A stretch of DNA of 31,039 bases from a virus. Shown here piece after piece: positions 20,180-26,785 of the stretch. The stretch's first letter is position 1; each line of letters starts with the position of its first letter. The notes below the pieces were generated by a model, which was not told the origin of the DNA, searched no databases, and saw only the letters and a list, made by a program, of their open reading frames with translations. The stretch is from positions 1 to 31,039 of the IMG/VR virus record IMGVR_UViG_3300007735_000600, one strand, 5' to 3'. Position numbers and translations under genes: made by a program.

Positions 20180-20677
20180 TTACACCTCAACAACTCCTCC
20201 TCCGTCTTGTAGATGGAGATGCTCTGCGTTAGTCCTTTCTTGCAAGTAATTATCCAATAAGGCAGATGCTTTCTTATAGTGTTCGGTTGAGATTCGGTCA
20301 TATCTTATCAGGTCAGTGTATACATTTACGGCATTAATGATGGATGAATGGTCACGGTGTACGATGTAGCCAATCCCAGCGAAGGTCATCTTCAAATGCT
20401 TCCTACATAAATAGCAGAACAAGTGTCTTGCATAGACGATGTGTTGTTTGCGGTTTTGACTGATTACTTGGTCGGGAGTGACATCATAGATTTGACAAGT
20501 GACTCTCATTGCATCGCTCCAGTCAGCATCGGTGTTGTTGATGTCGCACTTTGGACGGATTATTTCTTGTTTTAATCTTCCGAGTTCTCGGTTGTGTTGG
20601 TTTGTCATTTGGACAATTGTCAATCGCAATCTGCGAATTTCTTGCTTCAGGTTGTGTACTTGTTGGTAGTGGTTCAT
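20180..20677 (-). CDS. DnaA domain IV-like DNA-binding protein (165 aa)
   Basis: The N-terminus (MNHYQQVHNLKQEIRRLRLT to RELGRLKQEI) is a coiled coil. Residues about 58-130 match the C-terminal DnaA-box-binding domain: YDVTPDQVISQNRKQHIVYA, RHLFCYLCRKHLKMTFAGIG, YIVHRDHSSIINAVNVY, the last containing the DHSSI signature (DHSTV in DnaA). There is no AAA+ ATPase, so it is a domain IV-only protein. It may mark a phage origin or act as a regulator. Its leader TAAACAAATAAAACT equals that of the capsid gene. It overlaps the next upstream gene by 4 nt. Confidence 0.75.
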   Translation of the reverse strand: MNHYQQVHNLKQEIRRLRLTIVQMTNQHNRELGRLKQEIIRPKCDINNTDADWSDAMRVTCQIYDVTPDQVISQNRKQHIVYARHLFCYLCRKHLKMTFAGIGYIVHRDHSSIINAVNVYTDLIRYDRISTEHYKKASALLDNYLQERTNAEHLHLQDGGGVVEV

Positions 20678-20976
20678 AGTTTTATTTGTTTACATACTCT
20701 GCATTTGTAGTAGGCTTTGAAATCGTTCGGTTTCATAATTTTACCGCAGCACTTTTTGCTTGGCATTAATTGGATGGAGTCATATACGCTTTGCCAATAC
20801 TCTTGACCTTCGGGAGTTTTATCCCATTTGAATCCTTCAAGTAGGCAATCGGTCAACTTGGTGTAGTGCTTGTCGTATACTTCCGATCCGCTATACTCCA
20901 AGATTTTCTTCCAATCCTTCAGCATTTTGATTTTGTAGTTGAAGGATTTGCTTTCTCTATAGTCCTTAATAATCAT
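20674..20976 (-). CDS. Small protein with C-terminal zinc-ribbon-like cysteines (100 aa)
   Basis: The ATG at 20976 overlaps the methyltransferase stop by 3 nt, preferred over a start 28 codons upstream inside that gene. Starts MIIKDYRESKSFNYKIKMLK, with HYTKLTDCLLEGFKWDKTPE, and ends with KKCCGKIMKPNDFKAYYKCR and VCKQIKL. The two pairs CC/C-x2-C suggest a metal-binding knuckle. No known family was recognised. Coupled between methyltransferase and DnaA-like genes. Confidence 0.6.
   Translation of the reverse strand: MIIKDYRESKSFNYKIKMLKDWKKILEYSGSEVYDKHYTKLTDCLLEGFKWDKTPEGQEYWQSVYDSIQLMPSKKCCGKIMKPNDFKAYYKCRVCKQIKL
20678..20692 (-). promoter_or_regulatory. A-rich translation leader of the DnaA-like gene, identical to 6808-6822
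   Basis: TAAACAAATAAAACT directly before the ATG, shared exactly with the major capsid gene. Here it also lies inside the coding end of the upstream 100-aa gene, which makes the identity less likely to be chance. Confidence 0.5.
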
Positions 20977-21704
20977 AATGATTCTAAAATTTGAAAAAGT
21001 TGTAGAGCGATTTGGGGAACTATGGCGTTTCCGTAACCCTTGATTGATTCTTGTCTCCATTTTGAAAAGGCAATTCCGTCCAATTTGGTGGGAATCCCAT
21101 CATCTCCGCTACAAACCGGGGATTGAGTTGGGAAGAAATCCCAAGTGTTTCCGTCAATTGCGTGTTCCCTTTGCGTTTTATTTTTGAACCTCTCCAATCC
21201 GATACCATTGGAGTTGGCAGAAACTCCAACAAACCAGCAGCGATATCTGCGGTGCGGTGCGTTTTTACTTGCAGCACCAATAACAAACGGTTGAACTTCG
21301 TAGCCTTCAGCTTCCAAGTCAACGCACACCTGGTTGAATACCAATCCGCCATCAATGTTGACGATACCAAATACATTTTCAGCGATGACAAATGTGGGTT
21401 TAATTTCTTGTATTGCTCGTAGCATCTCACCCCACAGGTAGCGTTCGTCTTCTGCCCCTTTTTTTTGTCCTGAAGAAGAGAATGGCTGGCAAGGGAATCC
21501 TCCTGTGAGAACATCAATTGTGTTTGCATATTTTCTAAAATCAGTTTTACAAATATCAATGTGACTATCCGCATTTGGAAAGTGATAGTCCAATACTTTT
21601 CGTGGGAACTCCATCCATTCACAATGGAATACATTCTCCCAACCCATCCATTCGGCTGCAAGGTCAAATCCACCTATTCCGCTAAACAAAGAACCGTGTC
21701 TCAT
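20973..21704 (-). CDS. C5-cytosine DNA methyltransferase (243 aa)
   Basis: Methylates cytosine in a specific DNA sequence, using SAM. Motif I FSGIGGFDLAAEWMGW (residues 7-22), motif IV GGFPCQPFSSSGQKKGAED with the catalytic Cys near residue 71, motif VI VIAENVFGI, motif VIII APHRRYRCWFVG and motif X KGYGNAIVPQIALQLF are all present. The target recognition region is short (about 165-215), so the enzyme is small for the family, as is common in phages. No restriction endonuclease neighbours it, so it probably protects phage DNA. It overlaps the helicase by 4 nt. Confidence 0.9.
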   Translation of the reverse strand: MRHGSLFSGIGGFDLAAEWMGWENVFHCEWMEFPRKVLDYHFPNADSHIDICKTDFRKYANTIDVLTGGFPCQPFSSSGQKKGAEDERYLWGEMLRAIQEIKPTFVIAENVFGIVNIDGGLVFNQVCVDLEAEGYEVQPFVIGAASKNAPHRRYRCWFVGVSANSNGIGLERFKNKTQREHAIDGNTWDFFPTQSPVCSGDDGIPTKLDGIAFSKWRQESIKGYGNAIVPQIALQLFQILESL

Positions 21705-22939
21705 ATCTTCTCCTCATACATTGTCCGACTACCTGTGAAGGTTGTTGGAATTGTGTGACATTCTCCGTGACGATTCTTTGCAATGATGACCTCTGCCTCT
21801 TCCACCTCAACCTTCTCACCTGAATAGTATGCCGGGCGAAAGGGAAACATAACGACATCGGCATCTTGTTCAATGCTTCCGCTCTCCCTGATGTCGCTCA
21901 ACATCGGTCTCTTATCGCTTCTCTCCTCACATTTGCGTGATAATTGGGCAAGAACAATGACGGTGATTTGCAACTCCTTTGCCAATAGTTTAAGGTTACG
22001 GCTTATCTCTGCTATCTCTTGCTCTCGGTTCTGCTTTGTGCCTTTGATTAATTGGATGTAATCAATCACGAGAAGGTCAAGTCCGTGCTTTGCTTTGTGA
22101 ATCTTTGCTTTGGATTTGATTTGCTGAATCGTGCAGTTCGGATCATCATCAACAAAGAACTCAACCTTTGAATTGTTCACCTTGTCGCATAGCGTTATGA
22201 CCTCAATCTCTTTCAGGTTAGCATTCCGAATCTTCCAATTTGGGATGTCTGCAAGAAGTGACAAGTATCTCTTTGCAAGTTGCTCGGATGACATCTCTAA
22301 ACTGACAAACAATCCTTTCCCTTCCAACTTTCCAAACTCATACATCAACGACAAAGCAAGAGCGGTCTTTCCTTGTCCGGGACGAGCAGCCATTACAACC
22401 AAATCACCAGCGTTCCAACCTCCCAAGATTCTATCAAGAGAAATCCATCCGCTTTGCTTACCTGTTATCCTATCGCCTCGCTCAATTGCTTGGGTGATGT
22501 TGTCAACGGCTTGACCACTCAACTTGTGGATGCTTACTGGATCATTGATTGTTGTGAACTTCGTGTTGTCAATTATGCTCTGCGTTTGTGTGAGCAATTC
22601 TTTCAAATCACTTGTCAGGTCAATAGAAGCGATTTGAGCAACGAACTCTTTGTGTAGGTACTTGGCTTCCAACTTGGGAATGTAACTGCTTACATTCGCC
22701 ACATTGCTAACATTCTGCCCAATGTAGATGACACGCATTCTATCATCGTGGTTCATCCCTTTGGTCAATGACATATAATCAATTGCCTCGTTACCATAAT
22801 AAGCAACCGACATCCGCTGGATGACTTCACGGTGAAGGGGTTGTTCAAACCATTGGTGTTTGATTCTTGGAAGCAATGCTCTTGTCTGCTCATAGAACAA
22901 AAGTTGTGCGAGTATATAATCTTCAAGTTCGTTATTCAT
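21701..22939 (-). CDS. dnaB: Replicative DNA helicase, DnaB type (412 aa)
   Basis: Unwinds DNA ahead of the fork. The ATG at 22939 (MNNELEDYILAQLLFYEQTR) gives a normal DnaB N-terminal domain and overlaps the upstream gene by 8 nt; an ATG 11 codons earlier is less likely. The RecA-like domain shows Walker A MAARPGQGKTALALSL, SLEMSSEQLAKRYLS, Walker B LDLLVIDYIQLI, ITVIVLAQLSRKCEER and RPMLSDIRESGSIEQDADVV, then the C-terminal KNRHGECHTI. The linker NDPVSIHKL precedes it. No primase is fused or nearby, so host DnaG must serve. Confidence 0.93.
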   Translation of the reverse strand: MNNELEDYILAQLLFYEQTRALLPRIKHQWFEQPLHREVIQRMSVAYYGNEAIDYMSLTKGMNHDDRMRVIYIGQNVSNVANVSSYIPKLEAKYLHKEFVAQIASIDLTSDLKELLTQTQSIIDNTKFTTINDPVSIHKLSGQAVDNITQAIERGDRITGKQSGWISLDRILGGWNAGDLVVMAARPGQGKTALALSLMYEFGKLEGKGLFVSLEMSSEQLAKRYLSLLADIPNWKIRNANLKEIEVITLCDKVNNSKVEFFVDDDPNCTIQQIKSKAKIHKAKHGLDLLVIDYIQLIKGTKQNREQEIAEISRNLKLLAKELQITVIVLAQLSRKCEERSDKRPMLSDIRESGSIEQDADVVMFPFRPAYYSGEKVEVEEAEVIIAKNRHGECHTIPTTFTGSRTMYEEKI

Positions 22940-23546
22940 AGTCCGACAAATTAAATACTTTTTTGTGAACAACTTGTTGACTCGGTGAATTATTTTTCAG
23001 GTTGTTAAGTTTCCAAGTTCTAACGGATGCTTTCCAATCCTTCATCTTGTTCTTGCCTACCATCCATCCATTTGCTTCGTAATGATTTAACCAGTTCTCT
23101 GCGATGTCGTTCATACCTTGTTCTCTCATATATTCTTTGAGTTGTTCAATGGTTGGTTTTTGGAATCGCACTACCTTCTTTTTTACAATTAAATCTTCAA
23201 TTTCATTTTCATTTTCCATATGTTCAACATATGATGAAGATGTGTTATTCATATCTTCTTTCTTCTTACGATTGTTTCTCCTTGATTCGGAGTAGGCTTT
23301 TCGCTTATCAACCTCCTCTTCCAACCTGATATTGTAGAACTTGCCTTGCTCATCTTTTTGAAATTTAGTGAATACATCTTCGTCATATGAACCACATATG
23401 TGCAACATATCTTTTTCGGATAAATGACCTTTTTGATGTTGGATACAAAGCAAGGTGATGAACTTGCCTTTTTGCTCCATTGACATCAATAATGTCCCGG
23501 TCAAGAAGTCCGAAGAATAAAACAGGAACGCTGGATCCTTGCTCAT
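22932..23546 (-). CDS. Replication-organiser-like protein, DUF1376-type N-terminus (204 aa)
   Basis: Likely recruits the helicase at the origin. The N-terminus MSKDPAFLFYSSDFLTGTLL, then SMEQKGKFITLLCIQHQKGH and LSEKDMLHICGSYDEDVFTK, resembles the winged-helix start of phage replication initiators. The middle is a basic, low-complexity linker SESRRNNRKKKEDMNNTSSS. The C-terminal part (PTIEQLKEYMREQGMNDIAE, NHYEANGWMVGKNKMKDWKA) is the common end of phage replisome organisers that precede DnaB. The stop overlaps the helicase start. Specific family membership was judged by eye. Confidence 0.7.
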   Translation of the reverse strand: MSKDPAFLFYSSDFLTGTLLMSMEQKGKFITLLCIQHQKGHLSEKDMLHICGSYDEDVFTKFQKDEQGKFYNIRLEEEVDKRKAYSESRRNNRKKKEDMNNTSSSYVEHMENENEIEDLIVKKKVVRFQKPTIEQLKEYMREQGMNDIAENWLNHYEANGWMVGKNKMKDWKASVRTWKLNNLKNNSPSQQVVHKKVFNLSDYE

Positions 23547-24067
23547 ATGTAAATGAATCTAATTGTTTTGTATGACATAAAGATTCTCATTGAGTGTCTT
23601 GAATATGGTTCGTTTAATACACGACAAGCTTCACTCAATGAATTGTATTTTGTGCCTGTATGCAAATCAAGAACTGGTTTGGAATGATGTAATTTAGCAG
23701 ATGCAGCACATTTTTTTCTTTTGTCTTCAAACAAACCTGTATCCCAAGCGTGTTGTATATTCTCTTTAATTGTCACCCATTCCAAATTGTCAATGTGATT
23801 GTTTAACTTGTTTCCATCAATGTGATTTACTTGTGGCTTATTAGCAGGGTTTGGAATAAACGCCAATGCAACCAATGTGTGAACCCTAACCTGTTTACAT
23901 TTTTTATCTTTTTGACTGATAAAAATTGTAGGATAACCTCTTGATTGCAAAACAGGTTTCAAAATTCGTTCCTTACCAAACTTTAAACTCTTGACTCTCC
24001 CCCAACTGGAGACATAGTACTCGCCATTGCATTCCGCAATAGGTTTCCAAATTTCTTTTGTGTTCAT
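23543..24067 (-). CDS. HNH homing endonuclease with NUMOD4 and NUMOD1-type modules (174 aa)
   Basis: Selfish nuclease. ATG at 24067 (MNTKEIWKPIAECNGEYYVS) is chosen because the NUMOD4 motif IW(K/R)PI begins there; the frame remains open to an ATG at 24160, so a 31-residue extension is possible. NUMOD4 (residues 5-30, SSWGRVKSLKFGKERILKPV), HNH_3 core (RVHTLVALAFIPNPANKPQV, NHIDGNKLNNHIDNLEWVTI) and a C-terminal NUMOD1-like part (KPVLDLHTGTKYNSLSEACR) are all seen. The core residues H, N and H look intact. It has its own promoter and leader. It overlaps the replication-organiser gene by 4 nt. No intron boundary is obvious. Confidence 0.9.
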   Translation of the reverse strand: MNTKEIWKPIAECNGEYYVSSWGRVKSLKFGKERILKPVLQSRGYPTIFISQKDKKCKQVRVHTLVALAFIPNPANKPQVNHIDGNKLNNHIDNLEWVTIKENIQHAWDTGLFEDKRKKCAASAKLHHSKPVLDLHTGTKYNSLSEACRVLNEPYSRHSMRIFMSYKTIRFIYI

Positions 24068-24078
24068 TTTTACCGCAT

Positions 24079-24102
24079 AAAAAAAGCCTCCGTGATAGAA
24101 GG
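24079..24102 (-). terminator. Possible intrinsic terminator / attenuator in the homing endonuclease leader
   Basis: The minus strand reads CCTTC-TATCAC-GGAGG, C and then seven T. The stem is only 5 bp with one wobble pair. It lies between the promoter at 24177 and the ATG at 24067, so it would attenuate rather than end a gene. Confidence 0.4.
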
Positions 24103-24176
24103 TCTGCGGGAACACATCTACCAAGAAGGCAAGGTTTTTTGATTTTGGACAAACCCGCATTTGTCAATCAACTATA

Positions 24177-24207
24177 CAAAGATAACAAAATCAATTCATT
24201 GTTGCAA
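24177..24207 (-). promoter_or_regulatory. Promoter for homing endonuclease / replication genes (TTG-N20-TATCTTTG)
   Basis: TTG (24207-24205), exactly 20 nt, then TATCTTTG (24184-24177), a perfect match to TAnnTTTG. It overlaps the end of the 54-aa gene and the 128-nt gap before the ATG at 24067. It would make helicase and replication genes independent of the upstream early promoter. Confidence 0.65.
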
Positions 24208-24360
24208 CTTGTAATGTTTTTTGATCCGTGAATACAGGTATCTCGCTTTCCATTCGCTGCATCCCATCTCCTCTGCAATGTATCTCCAGCAATGTTTGAA
24301 GTCATCACGAAGGATGGCGATTGCCCACATCAGGTTGTAGTTACTTTTTTCGGGTGACAC
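24196..24360 (-). CDS. Small helical protein (54 aa), unknown
   Basis: GTG start at 24360 overlaps the previous gene by 20 nt; an ATG at 24330 is an alternative start. Reads SPEKSNYNLMWAIAILRDDF, KHCWRYIAEEMGCSEWKARY and ends SRIKKHYKLQQ. The segment IAEEMGCSEWKARYLYSRIK resembles a helix-turn-helix, and the residues are charge-balanced and not random. It fills what would otherwise be a gap. Function unknown, moderate support. Confidence 0.5.
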   Translation of the reverse strand: MSPEKSNYNLMWAIAILRDDFKHCWRYIAEEMGCSEWKARYLYSRIKKHYKLQQ

Positions 24361-24499
24361 AAGCGATGCCTATTAAAAAGAGAGCAAATGCACCAATGAA
24401 CCCAGCGATGAACTGCCCGGTCAAAGGATAGGTGACGATTGTCCATCCGTACAGGATTCCACTTGCGATGACGGTGAGAATAATCAGTAGGTTTTTCAT
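24341..24499 (-). CDS. Small membrane protein, two segments (52 aa)
   Basis: ATG at 24499 overlaps the stop of the 45-aa gene by 4 nt. Starts MKNLLIILTVIASGILYGWT (membrane segment 1), a short PLTG loop and GFIGAFALFLIGIACVTRKK (segment 2, basic end). The coupling and composition are convincing. Function unknown. Confidence 0.6.
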   Translation of the reverse strand: MKNLLIILTVIASGILYGWTIVTYPLTGQFIAGFIGAFALFLIGIACVTRKK

Positions 24500-24633
24500 T
24501 GTTGGTCGTTTATAAATTTAGCGTAGTCGTGTGCATCCTGTTCGGTCTCAAAGGTGGCGAGAAGCTCACCACCAAAATAGACACGCCACTTGCAGATGTG
24601 GTTGATTGTTGCTCTAATTACGATTGCTTTCAT
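24496..24633 (-). CDS. Small protein (45 aa), unknown
   Basis: ATG at 24633 lies 20 nt inside the end of the 91-aa gene. Reads MKAIVIRATINHICKWRVYF, GGELLATFETEQDAHDYAKF and INDQQ. The beta-strands followed by a helix ETEQDAHDYAKF look like a small alpha/beta domain of the kind seen in many phages. It is coupled to the 52-aa gene by ATGA. Confidence 0.55.
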   Translation of the reverse strand: MKAIVIRATINHICKWRVYFGGELLATFETEQDAHDYAKFINDQQ

Positions 24634-24889
24634 TTTTGATAGCGTTGTACTGGTTCTCCCAAATTTGTGCTTTGTCTTCCAACTCGGCTTTGGTTTTCTC
24701 GTGTTCCATCTTTGCCAAGTTTAATTGAGTTTGCAAGTCAATGCGATTCTGCCAAAGTTCTGCTTCCAGTTCGGTGATTATCCGATTTAGACGGTCAAAT
24801 TCTTCATAGAATTGTTGAGCTTTGTTTTGATTGACATACACCTTGTATGCCAACAGGACACAAAGAATCCCAAGTGCGATTGTTGTCAT
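24614..24889 (-). CDS. Membrane-anchored coiled-coil protein (91 aa)
   Basis: N-terminal hydrophobic segment at residues 3-15 (TIALGILCVLLAY), then a long coiled coil at about 24-85 (YEEFDRLNRIITELEAELWQ, NLAKMEHEKTKAELEDKAQI). It is acidic and single-pass. It is coupled by 4-nt overlap with the 68-aa gene upstream. Function unknown; its layout resembles an i-spanin, but it lies far from the lysis genes. Confidence 0.6.
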   Translation of the reverse strand: MTTIALGILCVLLAYKVYVNQNKAQQFYEEFDRLNRIITELEAELWQNRIDLQTQLNLAKMEHEKTKAELEDKAQIWENQYNAIKNESNRN

Positions 24890-25092
24890 TTTGCTTTGCC
24901 TTTGTAGAACTTATGATTGTAGATTGCTTTTGAGAACTCATCAAATTCAGGGATGAACTGGTCTTTCTCAAACTCGTAGGGTTTTGCTTCGGGCAACTCT
25001 TGACGATTCGCCTTCTTGATGCAATGTACACCGTACATCACCGCAATGGTGATTGGTGTCAGGATGATTGGATAGATGATGTCTAATGCCAT
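24886..25092 (-). CDS. Small single-pass membrane protein (68 aa)
   Basis: Starts MALDIIYPIILTPITIAVMY: one membrane segment at residues 4-20. The polar end KPYEFEKDQFIPEFDEFSKA is acidic with a basic tail KFYKGKAK. It opens a run of four overlapping small genes. It follows an AT-rich 69-nt gap. Function unknown. Confidence 0.6.
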   Translation of the reverse strand: MALDIIYPIILTPITIAVMYGVHCIKKANRQELPEAKPYEFEKDQFIPEFDEFSKAIYNHKFYKGKAK

Positions 25093-25161
25093 GATTCAAA
25101 CTAACAACTTTTATTTCACAATTAAAAAATAATTTTACAATTGACTTTGTGAATGAACGAT
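25093..25161. promoter_or_regulatory. AT-rich 69-bp gap with a 7-bp inverted repeat
   Basis: TTCACAA (25115-25121) and TTGTGAA (25147-25153) are inverted arms 25 nt apart, around an AT-rich core. The motif TTTGTGA here also occurs in the 13888-13906 palindrome. It lies between the exonuclease and membrane genes. No well-spaced promoter was found. It may be a binding site or origin element. Confidence 0.35.
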
Positions 25162-25809
25162 TTATTTTGTGATTGACAAAAATAGTTCTCCAGCGTAGGT
25201 CAATTTCTCATCAATTATCTCTTGAGAGTCCTCGTCCAAAGTGATAAGCGTTCCAGTTACCTTCTTGCCTTCAGGCATTCGTGGATCGTAGGAAACAAAT
25301 ATCCCCTCTTCCAAGCCGGTTGCAATCATTCCCATCTGCATCTGCCAATAATACTCCGTCCGTTTGGATTTGAGTTGGTCGTTGTTGGTGATGAAGAAAT
25401 TTTGAAGGTGGTTGCCTGAATTAAAAGGACATTTGATTTCAATGAGCTTATCACCAAGTGCATCGGGAGAGTACCCACCCCAAAGACCATAGGTGATGAA
25501 GGTGTATGATTCCGCACCATAGTAGGTGTAGAAGTCATCCGATTGTTGCTGGAAGTAATGGAAGGCTTCTTTCTCGTGTTCCTTGCCCCAATCCAATGCA
25601 CGACCATAAATCTCCGTTCGGTTACCTGTGAGATACTCCGCAGCCTTTTCAAACACGAACGACTTTGCCGTCTCCGAAAGGAACTCCGATTTTGATTTCG
25701 GAGTCCCCATCAGTTTGTGAATTTCGGAAGCGGTGAAGCGTGACCTTCTCAAATCTTGCCAATCCTCTTCGTTCAAATTAGGGTGAATTGTTGGAAGTTG
25801 ATGTTTCAT
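25162..25809 (-). CDS. YqaJ-type viral recombinase / exonuclease (215 aa)
   Basis: Double-strand-DNA 5'-3' exonuclease working with the ERF annealing protein encoded next to it. Starts MKHQLPTIHPNLNEEDWQDL, RRSRFTASEIHKLMG (motif before the catalytic core), ALDWGKEHEKEAFHYF (E of the GxxxE helix), LWGGYSPDALGDKLIEIKCP (catalytic D and ExK of the PD-(D/E)XK fold) and KRTEYYWQMQMGMIATG (final helix Q). These are the usual lambda-exonuclease/YqaJ landmarks. Overlaps the ERF gene by 4 nt. Confidence 0.88.
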   Translation of the reverse strand: MKHQLPTIHPNLNEEDWQDLRRSRFTASEIHKLMGTPKSKSEFLSETAKSFVFEKAAEYLTGNRTEIYGRALDWGKEHEKEAFHYFQQQSDDFYTYYGAESYTFITYGLWGGYSPDALGDKLIEIKCPFNSGNHLQNFFITNNDQLKSKRTEYYWQMQMGMIATGLEEGIFVSYDPRMPEGKKVTGTLITLDEDSQEIIDEKLTYAGELFLSITK

Positions 25810-26345
25810 TTCTCGCCAATTAAAAGTTTTTGGTTTACTGGAGAGACATCGTACTTGGTCAAGATGTCAGCCATCAGTCCACCTGTCTTGAGATGCTCCA
25901 TTGCTTTTGCCCAATTCGGATGCTTGGGAGTGAGTTCTTCTTTCTTTGGTGCAGATGTTCTGCCCATCGCCTTCTCTCCGTCATCGTCATCGTCAATGTT
26001 CAAGTTTAGGATTGAACCAAGAGCATAACGCCTTGCGTAAGTAATGGCTGAACCCATCGCTTGTGGATCGTTCTGCTTGACTACCGGCATCACATAGGAT
26101 GACTCCATCCATTCACCTGATTCGGAGTGAACGATGATGGTTGTGAGTGCATCTCCATCGGGAAACTGACTCACCGCCAAACCACATTCGCTCAATGGCT
26201 TTTGGATGGTTGACAGGATGTTTGCCAATGACGCATACTTTGACTTGAAGAAAGGATTGTTTGACTCCTTTGCTACCTTGCTCACTGATGCTTGGAATTT
26301 TACCAACGCACCAGCGATGTTCTTAATTGATTCTGATTTATTCAT
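25806..26345 (-). CDS. ERF-family single-strand DNA annealing protein (179 aa)
   Basis: Anneals complementary strands in recombination, the partner of the YqaJ exonuclease. Starts MNKSESIKNIAGALVKFQAS; the ERF core has NNPFFKSKYASLANILSTIQ and LSECGLAVSQFPDGD, TTIIVHSESGEWMESSYVMP, then QAMGSAITYARRYALGSILN with the invariant GSxxTYxRRYxL motif. After an acidic patch (NIDDDDDGEKAMG) comes a linker and a C-terminal helix. It overlaps both neighbours by 4 nt. Confidence 0.93.
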   Translation of the reverse strand: MNKSESIKNIAGALVKFQASVSKVAKESNNPFFKSKYASLANILSTIQKPLSECGLAVSQFPDGDALTTIIVHSESGEWMESSYVMPVVKQNDPQAMGSAITYARRYALGSILNLNIDDDDDGEKAMGRTSAPKKEELTPKHPNWAKAMEHLKTGGLMADILTKYDVSPVNQKLLIGEK

Positions 26346-26599
26346 AGGAAATTTGTTTTTTGTCCGAGCATAAATAACACCGTAAACTTGTCGGGTTCAA
26401 GATAGAAGAATCGCTCCGATTCAATGCCGACTAAATTGGTCTCAACGCATCCACCGAAGTAGACATCACGCTTTATCATATACGGCTCAAGTTCATCAAA
26501 GTGGTTGTTGAGTAAATAGTCATCCACTTGCTTGTCGGTATAGACATACCTATCCCCACCGATTGTGAGAATCCATCCGTTGACGGTGCATTCAATCAT
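26342..26599 (-). CDS. Small protein (85 aa), unknown
   Basis: Starts MIECTVNGWILTIGGDRYVY with DKQVDDYLLNNHFDELEPYM, VYFGGCVETNLVGIESERFF and KFTVLFMLGQKTNFL. It is beta-rich, acidic, with no membrane segment. A GGAGGT Shine-Dalgarno lies 5 nt before the ATG (26605-26610), encoded inside the end of the HTH gene. It overlaps the ERF start by 4 nt. No family recognised. Confidence 0.6.
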   Translation of the reverse strand: MIECTVNGWILTIGGDRYVYTDKQVDDYLLNNHFDELEPYMIKRDVYFGGCVETNLVGIESERFFYLEPDKFTVLFMLGQKTNFL

Positions 26600-26777
26600 T
26601 GTTCACCTCCTTCAATGCAATCTCAATAACTGACTTTGCCTTTGGAGAAACGATGTTCCCCTCAATCAAATACTTTCTAACCGTTGGGAGAGATACCCCA
26701 GCTTTACGAGCAACGGACTGGATGAGTCCTTGTCTGCGTTTCATTTTAATCTCTTCAATTGCTTTCGTGTAATCCAT
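26592..26777 (-). CDS. Small HTH DNA-binding protein (61 aa), first gene of early operon
   Basis: Starts MDYTKAIEEIKMKRRQGLIQ. Residues 18-40 (GLIQSVARKAGVSLPTVRKY) form a helix-turn-helix like LacI or XRE type N-terminal domains, followed by LIEGNIVSPKAKSVIEIALK. It has no dimerisation domain beyond a short tail, so it is a Cro-like or autoregulatory candidate. The early promoter at 26786-26816 ends only 8 nt before its ATG, so its mRNA is leaderless or nearly so. It opens the replication transcript. Confidence 0.75.
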   Translation of the reverse strand: MDYTKAIEEIKMKRRQGLIQSVARKAGVSLPTVRKYLIEGNIVSPKAKSVIEIALKEVNND

Positions 26778-26785
26778 AACGAGAG

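Noticed and set aside
21020-21673. 217-codon minus-strand open frame inside the methyltransferase gene
   Set aside because: It lies wholly within a gene with intact C5-methyltransferase motifs in another frame; its composition is random and it has no coupling to neighbours.
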